From NCBI RefSeq assembly GCF_032884065.1, contig NC_088881.1, forward strand, positions 10,761,147-10,825,146: DNA of 64,000 bases. Direction: 5' to 3'. This document shows positions 60,616 to 64,000 of the stretch, piece after piece; position 1 is the first letter of the stretch, and every line of letters begins with the position of its first letter. The notes beneath the pieces are model-generated. The model was not told the DNA's origin. It saw only the letters and a list, made by a program, of their open reading frames with translations, and searched no databases. Position numbers and translations under genes: made by a program. This stretch comes from Artemia franciscana. Lineage: Eukaryota > Arthropoda > Branchiopoda > Anostraca > Artemiidae.

Positions 60616-61682
60616 GTTTTATTTGATCCTGTATAAGAGTCCTTGCTTCATCATACAGTTTTGAAAGTGGTTTCAGTGATGAATGAAAAGTTGACATCTA
60701 AATAATAGAACAGTAGGAAACATAAGGCTGAACTAGGGCGTAGAATAGCAGTCTAAAAAAGGCCCTAGACTGTCAATCATTTTGATCAAAAGCTTCCGTC
60801 AATCGATTGACTCAAGCATGATTGACCGTCTAGGAACCTGGTTGACGCTCTTGATTTTTTGGGTCAAAAAATACCCGTCTCATTTTTTCTACTAAATGCT
60901 TTGCTTAAGGTATTACCAGCCAGTAACGTTTTCTTCTATAATATATTCGGGAGTCAATATTTGTTCATTGGCTTCAGGAAAGTTGTTTATATTGCTAAAC
61001 CAAGGGCGTATCCACAAACTTGGTCTAAATTAAGCTGGGGGATTAAAGTCAGAAATGTGGTTCTGGGAAAGGAGTGTCTTATTTTTGCTTAACTTGCCTA
61101 AAATTTTGTGGAGAAAAAGAAAAACAAAATATTAACAGCTACAAATGTGGCGTGTTAACCAATATTTGATTTTTGTATTAGGGGCATATTTGTCAAAATC
61201 CGAAAGAGGATGTAACGATTAAAAAACATGAGGTTTCCATTTAGCGTTTATAACATTTTTTTAGTACTGGAGTCCTTTGGGAGGGAGCTCAGGCTACAAC
61301 CCTCTTTCCCCCTTTTTCCTTCAGTGTGTCCCTCTACCATACCCTCCAATTGTTATTCCTGAAAAAGAAACTTTTTGTATTCAACTCCGATGTCAAGAAA
61401 TATTAGTCTTTTAGGACAGCCCCCAAAGTGTTTTTTTCTGTGTATTATGTTGCAAGGACCAATTTCTTCTTTAAAAATAACAATTTCCAAAAGCATGACT
61501 TCTCTTTATATATCTAATCGATGAATCCTTTTCTATTGCGTTTTTTCAATAACCAGGAAACAGTAATATTACTTTTCTAGAAAGATATTGGAACAATATT
61601 GCGAAGGGTGGGCGAACTAATTACAGAGAGACAAAGCACTTCCCACGCTATCCAATTATTGTATGATTGTTGTTCTTTCTAT

Positions 61683-61803
61683 GACAAGAAAAAGATTGGA
61701 ATTATCTCTTCTTCTTCTTTGATGCATCCAAAGAGTTTGAACACTGCGCCGCCAAGAGCGCCGCCTCCAAGTGCGTCAAATGCAAGACCAGGGGCTGGTT
61801 GCC
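61683..61803 (-). other. Glycine-rich coding-like patch, unrecognised
   Basis: Read on the - strand, a 46-codon frame between stops includes APGLAFDALGGGALGGAVFK and LFGCIKEEEEIIPIF in a GC-rich island. It runs into a family A-related fragment. It might be a domain left by a transposon gene. It has no clear start or splice sites. Confidence 0.25.
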
Positions 61804-61804
61804 T

Positions 61805-62090
61805 TCCAATCACTATTGACCCTTAAAAAGGGCACTAGAACTTCCAATTTTTTCAATAAATGAACCCCATCCAAAGTTTATACGACCACACATTCCATAA
61901 AAACCTTATATGCCTCCCGGGCAATAATTTAAAATCCTTGTCCCTTGATCTGGGAGGTTTTGTTAACCCTGAAGGCATTTTCATATGTAATTTCAACTAT
62001 TTTTCACAAAATGGCTATCTTACAGTTTCAATCAGATGCGTTTCGAGAAAAGATGAGTTCGTGGGGGGAGGTTTACACATGAAATGGAGG
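61805..62090 (-). mobile_element. Family A-related, diverged fragment
   Basis: On the - strand it contains 'ggaagttctagtgccctttt' and 'taagatagccattttg'-like blocks. It belongs to the same diverged subfamily as the 35.0-kb and 38.4-kb fragments. Confidence 0.5.
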
Positions 62091-63199
62091 AGCTTTCAAG
62101 CCAAAATAGTCAGTATGAAACATAGAGTAAGCAGGATAGGAGTTAAAAATTCCTTCGTTTTGTCAAACTTCACACTTGCCTTGTCTAGAGGCGAATGCAA
62201 CGTCTCTAGACGCAAGTCTACACAGTTAGGGTGATAATTTTGCAGACTCCCAAGACATGGTGCTTTGCAGCTTCGTTTAGCTATCCTGTGTTAAAACATA
62301 ACCTTTTTAAAGTGTGAAGATTAAGTGGCTATGTTTAATATTCTTATTAGCCTGTGAATTTTTTAAATAAATAATCCGTGTTATTTTCCAAGAATGGAAG
62401 AGATTGCACTGCGACCTGTGATACTTTTTTTGGATGAAAGGTTTATCTTGTACATAGATACAAAAGGAAAGATAGACAACGTTGGTGTATCCGCTCCTTC
62501 GTTTATATCTCTCAAAAATTTAATAAATTGGAATTCACCTGAAATTGCCAGAGACACAAAATTCTACGGTTGCTGGAAGAACGAGATCGCAAACAGAAGG
62601 AGAGATTATCCTAGTGTTCCGCAAAAATATCAGCTCTGATCAACTGTTGAAATTCACAGAAGAAGGCCCCATTCCCTAATTATCGAAAAATAGGGTCACT
62701 ACGTCCTAACTTGAATATTGGAGATTGGAGACTGTGAGATATGTGGGTGCAGCCTTTGCTAACGCAGTCAAGCAAGCAATAAGAAACGCGATACCTGATC
62801 AAGACATGATATCACATAGAATAAGCTTTCACATTAAGCCCCTTCTCTGAAATATCAAGATGTATGTGATTTTGTCTGGAGCTGGTCTATAACTTTAAGC
62901 TCTCGGAACATGCTCATTAACCACACGTTTATGGCTGATGCAAAACGCAGTATTAGCTTAAAACACCTCTTTTCAACCTCTCGCTCTCTTTTCAGTGCTT
63001 AACGCTAGAAAGTTTAAATCCCATGGAAAATGCAATTGTTTGAACAAATGAGATGAGGCCGTTAGATTAAACCTTTCAAATGATGATATTTTCTCTATTT
63101 GATCGATATCGATTGAAGCCTCTACAATCCCAGAAGTAACTTAATTAGAAAAATGCAAATCCAACACAGAAGTCGTGACTAAGTGACCCGACAACGAAA

Positions 63200-64000
63200 G
63201 CTTATACCAAGAATTTTCGATCCCAAAATAAGACGCCATAACTTTCTTTCTAATTTTGTTGAAAACTTTCGATCCCAAAATTCGCTTCGATCCCAAATAA
63301 GATGCCATAGCTTTCTTTCTAATTTTGCCGAAAACTAACTTAGAAGCCTTATCGGAGAAATAACTTTCTTTCTAATTTTGTCAAAAACTTTCGGTCCCAA
63401 AATTCGATTCGATACCAAAATAATACGTTATAAACGTTATACAAAGATTATTCGATCCCAAAGTAATATGCCATAACTTTTTTTCTAATTTTGTGAAAAA
63501 CTCTCGATCCGAAAATGCGATTTGATTCCAAAATAAGGTGCCATAACTTTCTTTCTAATTTTGTTGAAAACTAAGTTTGAAGCTTTATCGGGGAAATAAC
63601 TTTCTTTCGATTTTTGTTGAAAAATTTCGATTCCCAAATTCGATTCAATCCCAAAATAAGACGCTATAAACGTTATACAAAGAGTATTCGATCCCAAAAT
63701 AATAGGCCATAACTTCCTTCCTAATTTTGTTAAAACCTCTCAATCCGAAAATTCGATTAGATCCCAAAATAAAGTGCCATAACTTTCTTTCTAATTTTGT
63801 TGAAAACTAAGTTTAAAGCCTTATCGGGAAATAGCTTTCTTTATAATTTTGTTGAAAACTTTCGATCCCAAAATTTGATTCGATTCCAAAATAATACGTT
63901 ATAAACGTTATACAAAGAGTATTTGATCCCAAAATAAGACGCCATAGCTTCCTTTATAATTTTGTTGAAAACTTTAGATTCCAATTTTGATTTGATTCCA
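63200..64000. repeat. Tandem array with a 235-bp higher-order period, cut by the window end
   Basis: 'ataaacgttatacaaag' occurs at 63430, 63666 and 63901 (spacing 236 and 235). Inside each period the words 'cgatcccaaaat', 'aagacgccataactttcttt' and 'ctaattttgttgaaaacttt' recur several times at about 50-70 bp. The array continues beyond 64000. Confidence 0.9.

Larger units (their letters stand above)
54440..64000 (-). other. GIPC upstream intron, no N-terminal exon found
   Basis: I looked on the - strand for the preceding PDZ half and the GH1 domain and saw neither. The region holds repeats and one full family A copy. The stretches 57060-57860, 60620-61680 and 62240-63190 have nothing I can support; open frames at 57339-57596 and 62394-62639 (+) are unrecognised. 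Confidence 0.6.

Noticed and set aside
61860..62234. 124-codon + strand open frame
   Set aside because: It covers a diverged family A-related fragment in antisense. The peptide shows no family resemblance and the frame is not kept in related fragments.
54440..64000. Search for the first PDZ half and GH1 exons of GIPC on the - strand
   Set aside because: No segment resembling the expected conserved glycine/aromatic PDZ strand was found. The exons probably lie beyond the window.

Overview
This window looks like nuclear DNA from an invertebrate, probably an arthropod. It is AT-rich and full of introns and repeats. There are no operons, no ribosome-binding sites and no bacterial-type genes. I lean towards a crustacean such as Artemia because the dispersed repeats look familiar, but that is memory and is not shown by the window. 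Two conserved animal genes can be recognised, and both are incomplete here.

The first gene is on the + strand. Its last coding exon (1948-2181) matches the C-terminal EMAP-II-like tRNA-binding domain of AIMP1. The second gene is on the - strand and covers most of the window. Four small exons (54301-54439, 39879-39985, 27601-27682, 15009-15169) join with matching phases and GT-AG borders into the C-terminal half of a GIPC-family PDZ adaptor (Drosophila kermit). They are separated by introns of about 12-14 kb. The N-terminal GIPC exons were not found and probably lie beyond position 64000. The two genes converge, with about 12.8 kb between their stop codons.

Layout: 1-1947 is AIMP1 intron. 2182-15008 is intergenic, with LINE tails, one long composite element, two tandem arrays of about 142 bp period (8460-9185 and 10225-13270), a 197-bp TA tract and GIPC 3' flank. 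15170-54300 is GIPC intron carrying LINE fragments, fold-back elements, AGT-rich repeats and many copies of one modular repeat family. 54440-64000 is upstream GIPC intron with more copies, several tandem duplications and an array running off the window end.

The main signal not explained by standard gene annotation is the modular repeat family, here called family A. One end is a hairpin (stem CAGTTCG/CGAACTG). The other end is a long palindromic module. Both ends carry the same subterminal inverted motif (AACTG..GTAAGGAGCGAC). At least nine clear copies occur, in both orientations and various truncations. The layout resembles non-autonomous Helentron-type elements, but no transposase is present and the assignment is inference. 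Three short coding-like segments that I could not identify (7158-7275 +, 20369-20626 -, 52873-52985 +) deserve a protein search.
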